Positions 35,047 to 46,543 of a stretch of 64,000 bases of DNA are shown piece by piece. The notes under the pieces were generated by a model. It was given only the letters and a program-made list of their open reading frames with translations. It was not told the DNA's origin and searched no databases. Origin of the DNA: Paulinella micropora. Taxonomy: Eukaryota > Cercozoa > Imbricatea > Euglyphida > Paulinellidae. The stretch is taken from assembly GCA_019918135.1 (NCBI GenBank), contig WBZZ01003018.1, forward strand, positions 332,501-396,500, read 5' to 3'. Position 1 is the stretch's first letter. Every line of letters starts with the position of its first letter. Both the position numbers and the translations under genes were made by a program.

Positions 35047-35330
35047 AAGGAAAAGAAAAACCTGTGGCTGTTCTTGTGCAAGGTATTGCAAATGTGATGA
35101 TGAAGGCCCTGACGCACCATAGGCTAGAGGGTTCTCTGCTAAAGAAAAGGAGAAGACAAAAAAAAAAAAAAAAGTAAAGAGAGGGAGACTGTTGCAGAGG
35201 GCGGGGGGGGGGGGTACATCACGTATTACACGAGGACTGAGTCTGGAGAGGGGGAAGAGAGAGAGAAGGGAAAAGGAGGAGGGGTTGGAGCAAGCCAGCG
35301 GCTGCGTTAGGTCTGTTCTAGGGCTTTTAG
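33262..35330. repeat. Purine-rich low complexity with a 1.1-kb tandem duplication
   Basis: Blocks from 33575 (gaaagaacctgttggactgc) to about 34190 recur from 34697 to about 35320, with GA repeats, poly-A and poly-G runs, and the word tagaagagcttgctgccaac in both. The copies are diverged. No gene is supported; G-run frames are artefacts. Confidence 0.75.
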
Positions 35331-35767
35331 TCGCAGTAGTCGCAGTAGTCGGCGACGAGAAGCACGGGATAGATTACCAGAGTGCGGAAGCCCGGCGGGC
35401 CTGCCTACGAGCGGCTGGGGGGCCCACCGGACCCGCGGACAGGCAGACCCCCCGGCCGGGCGAAAGTAATACAAACCAGCTGCGGATGACTGCGCTTCTC
35501 ACTGCGGCTGTGCAAGGCAACGCCTGCACATCTTCCAGCGAGCCCTGCGCAGAAGCTCGGCAGAGCTCCAGCACCACGAGCCCGGAAACTACTAGCCACC
35601 GCGAAGCAGATTCACAGGAGGGCGGCCCAAGACCGGCAAGCCCAAAACCGGCAAGCTCAAGACCGGCAAGCACAAGACAGGCAAGCCCAAGAACGGCAAG
35701 CCCAGGACCCCGCGCAGGGGGATGCTCTGCGTGGGGGCTGCGGCCGGGACGACGCCCGCGGGTGTAA
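35192..35767 (+). CDS. Small repeat-containing ORF, unknown
   Basis: An open frame of 191 codons in GC-rich DNA. The last third is built on a 15-bp repeat at about 35628-35703 (caagaccggcaagcc-like) encoding RPASPKPASSRPAS-type peptides. No domain is seen. It may be spurious; the frame on the opposite strand is also open. Confidence 0.2.
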   Translation: MQRAGGGGTSRITRGLSLERGKRERREKEEGLEQASGCVRSVLGLLVAVVAVVGDEKHGIDYQSAEARRACLRAAGGPTGPADRQTPRPGESNTNQLRMTALLTAAVQGNACTSSSEPCAEARQSSSTTSPETTSHREADSQEGGPRPASPKPASSRPASTRQASPRTASPGPRAGGCSAWGLRPGRRPRV

Positions 35768-35889
35768 CACGCCGATTGACACCGAGCAACCGTTGCAGCC
35801 GGGACAAGGGGGAGTCATTGGAAAATGGGGAGTGCACCCACGAGAACCCTCTATTTTATACATCACATCCTATGCTACACCATTCCGGG

Positions 35890-37190
35890 GGGGGGGGGGG
35901 CGTTCCCCCCCCCCCCCCGTGATCCTATAGTATTAATACAACAATTTCGCCGGAGTTAAGCTTTTCACACTTGATTTGTCATCGTCACTAGAAACATTAC
36001 GCCATGACAGGAGTACACATGTAATTGTTGATTGCCTCTTGTGACTGCAGGTAAACAGTCGGATTATTCTCACCGAACTTGAACCACTCAGTGGTTATAT
36101 CGGCACGCCATACAATACTTGATGCTTCATTGATTCATTTCGGTTGTGTGATACACTGCTACCTAATTTTCTACTGCTCGACATTGCATCCCGATATATT
36201 TGCTCGCTACTGCGCCTCAATTATCCTAGTCCCGCTGCAGATCATGGATATACAGCCACTGCTGATTATCCGCATCCGCATCGCATCAGTATAGGCTCAT
36301 CATTCTTCTACTCTCTAATTGTTTAAGAGATTCACCCACCTCTCTTTCTCTTTTTGATAATTTTTTTAGTGAGACAACATATTTCGTTCGTTAATAACTC
36401 ATTCTGTACGCAACTTAACTCAACCGTTATGTCTGAAGGGGGGGGGGGAGCTATCAGACTGAGCACCTGAACGACCGGGAAAAACCTTTACCGTTGATAA
36501 GTCACTCTTTTTGACCGTCCATCAGATTCTCCTCTGTACGACGTTTCGACTTCACTAAGTAATTTTTGATTCCGTTCAGAAATTATTTCAAACGATTAAG
36601 TTAAAGATCTTTTTAGAAAAGATTAACTTTTGCCTTTTTCCCACTCTATTACCTTTTCCCCCGATTTCCGCGAAACACACATGTTGAGGTAAATTTTGTG
36701 GACAAGGACACACGAGTGACGAAAAAACAATGTTTGACTGCTTTTTACATCTGTCCAGTCATTCTCGCCTAGCCTTCCCAAATCAGTTTGGTTTTCGAGT
36801 TCACCAACCCGACACTATCTGTTTTATGACTGTTAACTTCAACAAAAAGACACTATCAGTTTGAGAACTGGAGACCCCACAATCTACGTTCTGCACTTGA
36901 TAGTACGTTGCATCCAAGCCTGCCAAGAATTCGAAATTACGTAAATAAACGAAGTGACCTCTCTACTATTTAATGGTATTTTCACCTGCTCTCATAGAGT
37001 CAGGACTCAAAGCAGCCATAGTGTTCTTATTAAGAGTTCGTTGTATCTGCCTACTTGAAGAGTTGTATACAAACTCATATTATCAGCATTCACTCTAGCG
37101 GTTAGATGTCGTAGGTAACAAGAAAGTGGAAGTGATTCAATGTTATATGATCGACATCGCTGGAGCCCATGCTTCTGTGGCTTACTGGAC
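35890..37190. other. Stretch without a recognised gene
   Basis: Poly-G and poly-C runs at about 35887-35918, then AT-rich unique sequence to the DRG1 stop codon at 37198. Short frames here (for example 36079-36294) carry no recognisable motif. Part may be the DRG1 3' untranslated region. Confidence 0.6.
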
Positions 37191-37197
37191 CCTAAGT

Positions 37198-37645
37198 TTA
37201 CACAATATTGATGGTAAATCTTTGATGAGAATGAGATGACTTTTTGATAACTTGCACGACGTCCTCATCTTCCAACACGTGATCCAGACCCACCTACCCA
37301 AAATTTGCATGCGCATGTTGTAGATTTTCTGCACCTTTACAAAAGAAACCGAGCTAGGAGCACATCGGCAGTCGAAAACGGGATAAAGATTAAAACGTAG
37401 ACCGAGAAAGGGGATAGGAAAGGGAAAACAATAAAGAGCTGACACCTTTTGGGGTTTGTGTTTGACGGAACTTCCCCAGACCAAGGCACTATTAAATCAA
37501 GAGTTGTATGAGAAATCCACCAGCAAGCAGGAACGGAAGAAAGTTGAGAGGCTAGATTGGGGATTGACTATTTGAACTGCTCGAGCAGAGACTTATGGAT
37601 GCGCTGGCAGAACATCTACAGCACAGTCAATCAATCAATCAATCA

Positions 37646-37683
<38 letters not shown>

Positions 37684-38022
37684 ATATCAATGCATCTCTT
37701 TATCAATGCATATTCCAGTCAAAGTGAAGAGCATTGATAGATAGAAGTATATAACTTGTAAATATCCGTTCCTTTCATATCAAGCGGTCTTGCCGTTTCG
37801 TATGCGGTAGTTCTATATATAGTAGTTCATACACATGCTGACGGCGCCTGTGCAAGGAATTTTCCCCTTTTCGCAACCGACTAAACTTAAAATGATGGAG
37901 TTGAGATTGGTTCGGATTCCGTGAAGTGCCTGGCTGGCGCAAGGACCTTGACGGTGGAATTCTTCCTGGGCAGCACCACGGGCGCGTCATAGTCGGGGAT
38001 CTGGCCGCGCGGCTTTGTGTAG
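37198..38022 (-). CDS. DRG1: DRG1-like GTPase, C-terminal exons (TGS domain)
   Basis: Four minus-strand exons join in frame: 38022-37947, 37615-37569, 37488-37446 and 37293-37198, each with GT and AG borders. They spell the end of a developmentally regulated GTP-binding protein: YTKPRGQIPDYDAPVVLPRK, then FCQRIHKSLLEQFKYALVWG, SVKHKPQK and VGLDHVLEDEDVVQVIKK, then a short extra tail and TAA. This is the TGS domain that follows the G domain in DRG proteins, which bind ribosomes with a DFRP partner. PDY and SVKHKPQKV favour DRG1 over DRG2. The G domain is not seen upstream. The next 4 kb on that side is a transposon, so the remaining exons must lie further away, beyond the window, or be lost. 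Confidence 0.85.
37622..37690. repeat. (ATCA)n and (TATC)n microsatellite in a DRG1 intron
   Basis: Tetranucleotide repeats lie just upstream (in gene sense) of the exon ending at 37615. Confidence 0.9.
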
Positions 38023-38109
38023 CTGCACAGGGCACCACCAGAGCAGCGACGCGCCAGAGACATGTACACATAGATTGGTGGGTTGATAGATACATAGATA
38101 GATATGTTT

Positions 38110-41100
38110 GCTCATACTAACACACCCCTTGCTGTATTAATAAAATGATATTACCGGCAGCTTATTCAGCATGTGCTTCAAGTTTTTGAAACATAAAACC
38201 TGTTTTTTTTTTTTTAAGTTTTAATATTTATTATCAATATTTACTTACGATCCACCGCCCAGACGAGGAGCGGTACGAGGAATCCACTCGTCATCATCAT
38301 CTACACGCTTCTGTTTCTTCTTCTGCTTGTTTCCTCTTCCTCCTTTCTTCTTCCTCTTCAAAGAAGAAGAAGAAGAAAAAGAAGGCTGAGAAGAAGAAGC
38401 AGCAGAAGAAGAAGAAGCAGCAGAAGAAGAAAGAGGAAGAGGAGGAGAAGGAGCGAAGGCAGTTTGCACGTGTCCGGTGAAAATGGATGGCTCCGGTTGG
38501 CTCAATTCATGGAGCCAAGCGTCCACATCACCAGGACATATCTCATCAAACCTGCCATACTCCAGCCCATCTACACCAACACATATCTCCTCATGCTTTC
38601 TTATCCAAGAAGGCCGAGAAGCAGCATACGAGCTACCGCACCCTATACTGCACTTCACATACTTCTCACTCTCCGCCCACACATCACACAGCGGGTTTAA
38701 GCGAGCTCTCCAGTGCTGGAGCAGACACTCGACATCATCTGTCCAGCGTCTGCTCAAGCACGAGAAATGAGCGCGCTTATGCTTGCAGTTGTAGTGTTCG
38801 ATGGCCTGAGTGTTGTAGTCTATGAAGGAGATATGAGGGGTGAGTGGCAGTAGCTCATAGGCATGATTGATGAAAATGTGGATGTAGACGGTGATGAATG
38901 CAGGTGATAGAATAGGTAACCTAGCCCTCCTATCTTTCGGATCCTCTTCATCTACATCATTCGGCGCCCGCCCTCTGGGAAAAGTAAGGGTATGAAAGAA
39001 GCGGCGCATGGCGGCCTGATGAGATGCTAATTCCTCTACCGGCAGCCCCTCTCCTTTATGAAAGACTAACCACAACCCGTACCACTCCACCCATACCTTT
39101 TTCAACTCCTCTCCTCTTTCGGGATTCTTCAGTATCTCACCTAAGTCTATCACTCCCTCTTTAACCTTCCTTGCTAGCTTCCTCGCCATGTCACCACTTG
39201 GCTCTTTCCACTTAAAGTTACATGTTCCCTGAGTCTCTCCTTGGCCCTTAGGCCCGAACCACCAATACACTCCACCTTTCTTGAGTTCGCTTTTGATTCT
39301 CATTAAAACTTCCTGATGCTTATCTTTACCCCACTCTATCTTCTCAGCCAATACGGGGTCGTCGCGGGCGCGGCCCCACAACTCACCGTGTAAGGCCTCG
39401 TTGATGAGATGGTTTAGAAACCTATTCTGTACGCGGATGAAGAAATGCAGCGAGTCAGGAAGGCGTCGGCGCAAAGGTATGAATGGAAATAAATCTACTC
39501 TGTCATCCATGGCCGGGTGCTGACACTTGTCAGCATCGGTCATGATGGGGTAGGATGTGAGTGTGTCTTGAAGTTCCGGGCCTTTGGTCACCAGGCAATA
39601 GATGCATGGGTGCTTTCCTCTAAAACTACCTGTCCCGTGCCCGGCGACTGTGGCCAAGAACTTCAAATCGCCCCCTAACCAAAAAATATAAGACCGATGT
39701 ATGACATGAGGATCTGGATAGCCATGGTGAGCCAAAGGCCTGCCGTCGGCGTTATACAGATCCCCTTGCTCCTGGAGCAGTTGAAGGTCATGCCTGAATG
39801 TGCAACTTGCTAACGCTTGATAGCTGTCACCTTCAGGGGTCAGAGCAAAAGGGAAAACAAAATCTGTAGCTTTGAATTTCCTTCTCAGGTCTTTATCCTG
39901 CGGTATGATTCTCATAACCCACAACGTACTTGTTTCATTATTGCTGATGGATCTGCCATCAGCCTGGACGAGAACATTTACGGTGGACTCTGAAATCTGA
40001 TAGGTTTTGCATACCCAACGCAAGACCTTTCGCGGGCACAGCTTCACCTCTCGAGGCACCTGTTTTGAAGCCTGACATTCGTCGAAGGTCGGCTTCATGT
40101 CAAAGGTGGCCTCAACCGCGGTGCCTAGCTCCTTCCTGACCTCAGAAAACTTGTCAAAAGGTATGTTGCCACTTAGCAAACCTTTGGACTTAAGCTTTTG
40201 CAACACTGTTTGACTAATTCTATCATTGTCCGCAAAGAGAAGAAGAGAGAGAAGTTGTTTGTGCGGCTCACTATTTTTACCTCCTATTGTATGTGACAAG
40301 TCATAGTTCTTCTCCGCCCATCTCCACCACTCCTTGCACACAAAGTCTACCTCTACCCCTGCCCTATCCGCAAGGTGTTGTGCAAAAGCATCCTGCATGA
40401 CTCTCACGTCTGCTCTTATATTTTTCTTTCCTCTCTCGTTCAACTCACTGTATGCTTTCTTCATCTTGGGGGCGTATGACAACACCCCCACATGTTTGTT
40501 AGTTTCAAACTGAACAAAATTACTACCAGCAAGTGGAGAAGTGATATGACGTGTGACTTGTAATGACGGTTTGGTGTGTATGTGTGAAGATTGAGGTGAG
40601 AGAATTGAAAGGTGTGTGCCTATGTCAGCAGGGTCAAAGGGTGAGGAGTCATCTACATTAAATCTTCTGGCTAGTGTGCGGGAGGAGTCGTCTACACTTC
40701 TGGCTGGTCTCCCCCTCACAGGCGTGAATGGTTCCTGCCACAAGCAAGCAAAAATATGTACAAACACCCACATAAGCTTACACCTTACCAGCAGACAAAG
40801 GCAGGAAAACAAGCCGTACCTGCAGAAAGCTATGCATAAATGCAAACATAATGCACAGAAGACATACATAAACATGTTTCCATGAAATGAAATGAAAACT
40901 GACCATGACAGTGGCCTCCAGCTTGTCATCGTTCCGAGCACCAGCGATGATGACAGAAGGGCCCCGTTGTTGCAACTCGACTGCTATACCTTTGGCCTCC
41001 AGCTCAGCAACTATAGAGGGGAAACAAGAGAAGACACATAAGCAATACATTACAGCTGTTACATGCAAGAAAAATAGATCACACACAACACACACACACT

Positions 41101-42070
41101 CTACTCCCATACAGTTCCAACATACAAACAGAAACAGAAACACACACAAAACAGATGGAAACAGCATGGAGGCACTCACCTAATTGTCTCTGAACATTTC
41201 TGGAGGCAGTCTGAATCATTCTGCTACATAACAGGCACAGAAAATATGATGTATGTATACTAAACAAACGAAAACAAGCACTAAAATTCAAAGAAATTGG
41301 TGTTAAGAAAAAGGGGCTTACTTCTGTTGTAGGTGTGCTGCTTTTACAGCGGATAGAGATTTTTGCTGGGCAAGCAGTGCTCTACCCGCTGCTGTCTTTT
41401 TTTCATTTTTTCGTAGGTAGGATCGCTTGATAGGAGCCTTTTGGTTCAACCTTGTCTTTTTTTTCACCATCGATTTTCGCCAAGTCAAAATTTATTGCCG
41501 CTTTTTCCGCTACTGATGGCATTTTTATGTTATGAAAAAAATGCCGCATATGCTAACGGGCCCGCGGCACCAGTTTCATGTCGGAGGTCCATCTGTTCAC
41601 AGCTAGTGTGTGTTCAACCACGTTGCAAGCATGACACAAGTGTTTTCATCAGAAAACTTGGTCTGCTGCTTTCTTGAAATCCTTATTATCTACTTCAATT
41701 TTCACATTTCATGACATAGCAAATATGGTGTTTTTAACTGAAAAATGCTCTTTGCATGATGCACTCTGCACTCATTTTTACGCACAAGTGCACAAATAAA
41801 TTCAAATGTTATGTTGAGCAATCCTGCCAGAGGGTTTTTGCAGAGATATACGGTATAAAACAAAAACCAGGAAAACATTGGTCGAAAACTAGTTTGTCGA
41901 GATTCAGAACATACCCCCAGATCACAGCAATAGCTTATGTGAACTGAAAAACTAAACATGTCGCAGACCATTCCCACTAAAAACATTGAATTCTGCGCGG
42001 ACAGCACCTCAAAATCTTGAATATTGAATGAGATTACTCGCTGCGAAATATTTAATGATTCTACCGACCA
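38110..42070 (-). mobile_element. DNA transposon, RAG1/Transib-like, copy 1
   Basis: Limits are set by homology to the second copy (45825-50390). At the low end both share cttgctatattaataaaa-like and accggcagcttattcagcat words. At the high end homology stops at ctaccgaccactaga. The element carries one spliced gene on minus and no other coding. Simple terminal inverted repeats are not evident, but an imperfect palindrome (42056-42126) sits at the high end. It lies upstream of the DRG1 exons in that gene's sense, so it may be inside a DRG1 intron. Confidence 0.6.
38245..41225 (-). CDS. Putative RAG1/Transib-like transposase, copy 1
   Basis: The main exon (about 40733-38245) is open throughout. 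A preceding exon (about 41009-40914) reads VAELEAKGIAVELQQRGPSV, and a shorter one ends near 41181. Candidate active-site motifs in order: VLVQADGRS; FWLGGDLKFLATVAGHGTGS followed by CIYC; and NTQAIEHYNCKHKRAHF followed by DDVECLLQHW. In RAG1 and Transib a C-x2-C pair also follows the second acidic residue, and the last Glu lies before a basic helix. Near the C-terminus is a C-x3-C-x14-H-x3-C cluster (zinc-finger-like), then a Ser-rich stretch, a Lys-rich patch and DDDEWIPRTAPRL. Function as a cut-and-paste transposase is inferred. Another RNase H-fold superfamily remains possible. Confidence 0.6.
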
Positions 42071-42126
42071 CTAGAACCTACATATGCCATATGTAGATTC
42101 TCCCTAGTAAAAGTGGTTGGTAGAAT
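42056..42126. repeat. Imperfect palindrome at transposon end
   Basis: The arms gattctaccgaccacta and agtggttggtagaatac flank an inner pair cctacatatg and catatgtag. The left half is shared with copy 2 (50368-50385); the right half is not. Confidence 0.7.
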
Positions 42127-42380
42127 ACAAAAAAATATTTAGAACGCTACATTAAGATTTAATAGATAAAAACTATACTAAGTTGTAGTATGAATATCCT
42201 TATTAATGTTTCGTGAAGGAATCATTAAAAAATATATAGAATTGACTGCAAACGATGACTTCAAAGTTGCAGCAAACAAGTTGGAAAAAGAGTCCTGAAA
42301 AATTTGGTGAATGGTGGCACTATCACCATTAGAAATATTGGAATCAGCGTCGATCCGCTTGCCTAACGACAAGGATTTGA

Positions 42381-42851
42381 ATGAGCAAACGGGAGGTTGG
42401 TGAGGGAGAGCTGCCTCCTGAGCAGCCTCCCGAGGAGAGCGTTGAGATATTGCCACACTCATCCAAGGGAAAACACTGGATGGAGTGGTCTCTCCCAGCC
42501 CTGGAAAGCTGGCTGATTTCTCAGCGCGGCCAAAAGGCCTTGCCTCCAAGGTCCAATCTGAAAGATGCTGAGGTTGTTTTTGTTTTTGTTTCTCTCCTCT
42601 CGGTGTCTCATTGGTGTGGTGATAGGGCAAGACAATCAAAACATGGAGAGAGCTCATTATTGCTGAGGTGTTGGAGCTGAAGGAGTTAGAGACAGAGAGC
42701 GTAGGGATAGGTGAAATAAGAAAGAGACATAGAAATGCTCCAACACCTTGGCAGAAGGAAGAAGAAAAGAGAGAACCCAGGAAGAAAAAGATTGTGAAGC
42801 AAGAAGAGGTAAATACACACATACATACATACATACATACATCACGTGACA

Positions 42852-42909
<58 letters not shown>

Positions 42910-43628
42910 GTGCTTCTCTATCAATGGCTGATGCAAATCTGCACATGCGCCTCCATCGTCTCACCCGTGAGGGGAGTACGAAGAATTGACGATAGGCTCT
43001 AATGACACCCCCGCACGGGCAGTTCCAACACTTCCAGACGGACCGGTATGTTCAATGAAAATACTGGTGGCACCGACGGGAATCGAACTGGCGACAGGGC
43101 CCAGATGGTAGAACTTGACCACTGGGCTATCACGGTGTCCAAATAATAATAATAATAATAATAGTGCTTCTCTGTCAATGGCTGATGCAAATCTGCACAT
43201 GCGCCTCCATCGTCTCACCCGTGAGGGGAGTACGAAGAATTGACGATAGGCTCTAATGACACCCCCGCACGGGCAGTTCCAACACTTCCAGACGGACCGG
43301 TATGTTCAAATGAAAATACTGGTGGCACCGACGGGAAATAATAATAATAATAATAATAGTGCTTCTCTGTCAATGGCTGATGCATTTCTGCACATGCGCC
43401 TCCATCGTCTCACCCGTGAGGGGAGTACGAAGAATTGACGATAAGCTCTAATGACACCCCCGCAAGGGCAGTTCCAACACTTCCAGACGGGGGCCGGTAT
43501 GTTCAATGAAAATACTGGTCCAGACGGATCGGTATGTTCAATGAAAATACTGGTGGCACCGACGGGAATCGAACTGGTGACAGGGCCCAGATGGTAGAAC
43601 TTGACCACTGGGCTATCACGGTGTCCAA

Positions 43629-43686
<58 letters not shown>

Positions 43687-43734
43687 GGCTTCCTCAGACT
43701 ATAGCATCAGATCCAGATCCTGGACATGTGCCTC

Positions 43735-43790
<56 letters not shown>

Positions 43791-44056
43791 GTGCTTCTCT
43801 GTCAATGGCTGATGCATTTCTGCACATGCGCCTCCATCGTCTCACCCGTGAGGGGAGTACGAAGAATTGACGATAAGCTCTAATGACATCCCCGCAAGGG
43901 CAGTTCCAACACTTCCAGACGGACCGGTATGTTCAATGAAAATACTGGTCCAGACGGATCGGTATGTTCAATGAAAATACTGGTGGCACCGACGGGAATC
44001 GAACTGGCGACAGGGCCCAGATGGTAGAACTTGACCACTGGGCTATCACGGTGTCC

Positions 44057-44122
<66 letters not shown>

Positions 44123-44294
44123 GTGTATCTCCTGCCAATTGCTGAGCCAAAAGGCCATGTGCATCCAGTCCTCCATTCCATAAGGAAAGTCTCCACACCA
44201 ATCGGTGGAATAAAGGAAGTGACGGCATAGAACATTACTCTAGGAGCTTTATACCAATCAGCCCATGGAAAGGACCGATGGCCTATGTACTCCC

Positions 44295-44356
<62 letters not shown>

Positions 44357-44624
44357 GTGCTTCTCTGTCAATGGCTGATGCATTTCTGCACATGCGCCTC
44401 CATCGTCTCACCCGTGAGGGGAGTACGAAGAATTGACGATAGGCTCTAATGACACCCCCGCAAGGGCAGTTCCAACACTTCCAGACGGGCCGGTATGTTC
44501 AATGAAAATACTGGTCCAGAAATAGACCGGTATGTTCAATGAAAATACTGGTGGCACCGACGGGAATCGAACTGGCGACAGGGCCCAGATGGTAGAACTT
44601 GACCACTGGGCTATCACGGTGTCC

Positions 44625-44689
<65 letters not shown>

Positions 44690-44768
44690 CATACATACAT
44701 ACATACATACATACTACATACATACACAGTAATAATAATAATACATACATACATACATACATACATAC

Positions 44769-44833
<65 letters not shown>

Positions 44834-45800
44834 ATACATACATACATACATACATACATAGTATTTGCTAATACATTAACACACTGTCTGTATGTCTGTT
44901 GTTGTCGTAGGCTAACCTCTTCGAACAGGATGAGACACCTGAGGATTTGCTCTCTTTTTTTTTCGCCGTCTGTTACAGGCCCCTTTTGTGTATGGAGAGG
45001 ATGGGGATGCTGGCTCCAAAGCCAGGATCCTCTCCCCTTTTCCAGTTACCGTCAGCAAACAATGGTTTTCCATTTTCTTTGCAAGAAACGGGACACTGGA
45101 GAATAAGGGAACAAGGTTGATTGGGGAAGTAAAACCAGAGCAGTTGGCAAGAGTGTCTGCAGTTCCCATTTCTTTTTTCACTCAACACGTCCCTGCTCCA
45201 CACTGCAGGTTATTGAAGGTGAAGCTAGAGTCAGCGCGATTTGCACTTGTGACCGTAGAGGAGGAGGAAAGGTTCGTTCCAAGTCAGAGGCCACCCAGAG
45301 GTAATGATATCGATAAAGCAAGCTGGCAAGACCTGGCGTCTCACAAAGCTTGGACTGTGGCGGTTCAAGAGTGCAATCACCTCCTTTTTTATGAGCTGGC
45401 AGACGAAGCGGACGAGCGATGGAAGTCTGTCTGTGCACTCAACGAAGTCCCGGCACACAAGCTCCTGTGCTGGCCCAATCCCAAGGTGTTAATCATGAAT
45501 GAAAGCCTTCACAAAAAACACTACCCAGCCAAAAAAGTAAACACCCAATTCAAAGAAAAAATATACAAGTTAGATCTGACTTGGAAAAGGAAGGGGGAGG
45601 CAGTGTGGGTAGATGTAGATGACATAATTTACTGCTTTCCGGGTTTCGACCCCCGTACTAACAAAGTACCTACTGCTATCATGACGACACTGGAAGGACA
45701 TTTCCACCGTCAGCATTTTGAGCACTTTAGGTTCGCTAATACGCGAAGTTTTGTGTCCCGTTTAATGTCAGTCAAGGTAGTCGTGTCACTCGACATGTAA
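42381..45800 (+). CDS. Three-exon gene with SAP-like motif, unknown
   Basis: Exons 42381-42572, 42668-42808 and 44979-45800 join in phase 0 with GT/AG borders and end at TAA, giving about 384 residues. Exon 1 has a SAP-like pattern (SLPALESWLISQRGQ), suggesting DNA binding. Exon 2 is charged and ends in a basic patch (REPRKKKIVKQEE). Exon 3 is a compact domain I do not recognise, with WKSVCALNEVPAHKLLCWPN and later VWVDVDDIIYCFPGFDPR. The second intron (2.17 kb) is almost entirely SINE array. The gene sits between two same-orientation transposons and is transcribed opposite to them. It could be host, or the accessory gene of a composite element. Confidence 0.55.
42910..43140 (-). mobile_element. 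tRNA-derived SINE, short form (copy 17)
   Basis: Single module, full tRNA-like head, tail at 42853-42909. It lies in the second intron of the SAP-like gene, antisense to it. Confidence 0.85.
43164..43336 (-). mobile_element. tRNA-derived SINE, 5'-truncated (copy 18)
   Basis: Short form ending within the B-box region (accgacggga), replaced by a TAA tract. Confidence 0.8.
43359..43626 (-). mobile_element. tRNA-derived SINE, long form (copy 19)
   Basis: Double module, with ggg inserted before ccggtatg in the first module. Confidence 0.85.
43687..43738 (-). mobile_element. LINE 3' end, 52 bp (second)
   Basis: Same fragment as at 19629-19679, flanked by TAA tracts on both sides. Confidence 0.75.
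43791..44056 (-). mobile_element. tRNA-derived SINE, long form (copy 20)
   Basis: Full length, double module. Confidence 0.85.
44123..44295 (-). mobile_element. Second short element (copy 5)
   Basis: Full-length match to the element at 8525-8698. The unit order SINE, this element, SINE repeats that seen in the LEO1 intron. Confidence 0.7.
44357..44624 (-). mobile_element. tRNA-derived SINE, long form (copy 21)
   Basis: Double module with the ccagaaatagaccgg variant. Its head is followed by TAA, then interleaved CATA and TAA tracts (44625-44860). Confidence 0.85.
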
Positions 45801-45824
45801 CACTATTCAATAAAATAAGCATGT

Positions 45825-46480
45825 AGCTGTTATACATACACACACCACTTGCTATATTAATAAAATAATATTACCTACAGCTTATTCAGCATGTGTACGA
45901 ACTATTTGAAGCATAAAACCGGTTTTGAAACATAATGTTACACATTATTAATATTACACTAAAAATGTCAGACATTATTAATATTAAAATAATGCATGTA
46001 GTTGTTATACATACTCACACACCACTTGCTATATTAATGAAATAATATTACCGGCAGCCTATTTAGCATGTGTACGAACTATTTGAAGCATAAAACCGGT
46101 TTTGAAACATAATCTTACACATTATTAATACGGTCACACATTAAAAATGTCAGACATTATTAATATTAAAATAATGCATGTAGTTGTTATACATACTAAC
46201 ACACCACTTGCTATATTAAACAAAATAATATTACCGGCAGCTTATTCAGCATGTGTACGAACTATTTGAAGCATAAAACCGGTTTTGAAACATAATGTTA
46301 CACATTATTAATACGGTCACACATTAAAAATGTCAGACATTATTAATATTAAAATAATGCATGTAGTTGTTATACATACTAACACACCACTTGCTATATT
46401 AATAAAATAATATTACCGGCAGCTTATTCAGCATGTGTACGAACTTGATCAAGCAGAAACCTTGTTAATTAAGTAATAAT
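45825..46480. repeat. 180-bp tandem repeat at transposon 3' end (4 units)
   Basis: The word cacaccacttgc marks the units at 45841, 46018, 46200 and 46383 (periods 177, 182, 183). Each unit has accggcagcttattcagcat (ttacctacag in the first) and a ttattaatattaaaataatg stretch. The last unit leads into the 3' flank of the transposase gene. Confidence 0.9.
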
Positions 46481-46543
46481 ATTAATATAATGTAACCGGC
46501 CCTTGGATTTATTAATTAACAATATTATATAACAATATTAATA

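Noticed and set aside
42178-42936. 252-codon minus-strand frame.
   Set aside because: It is antisense to the SAP-like exons, which have splice sites and matching phases, and part of it is poly-Tyr from a TAA repeat.
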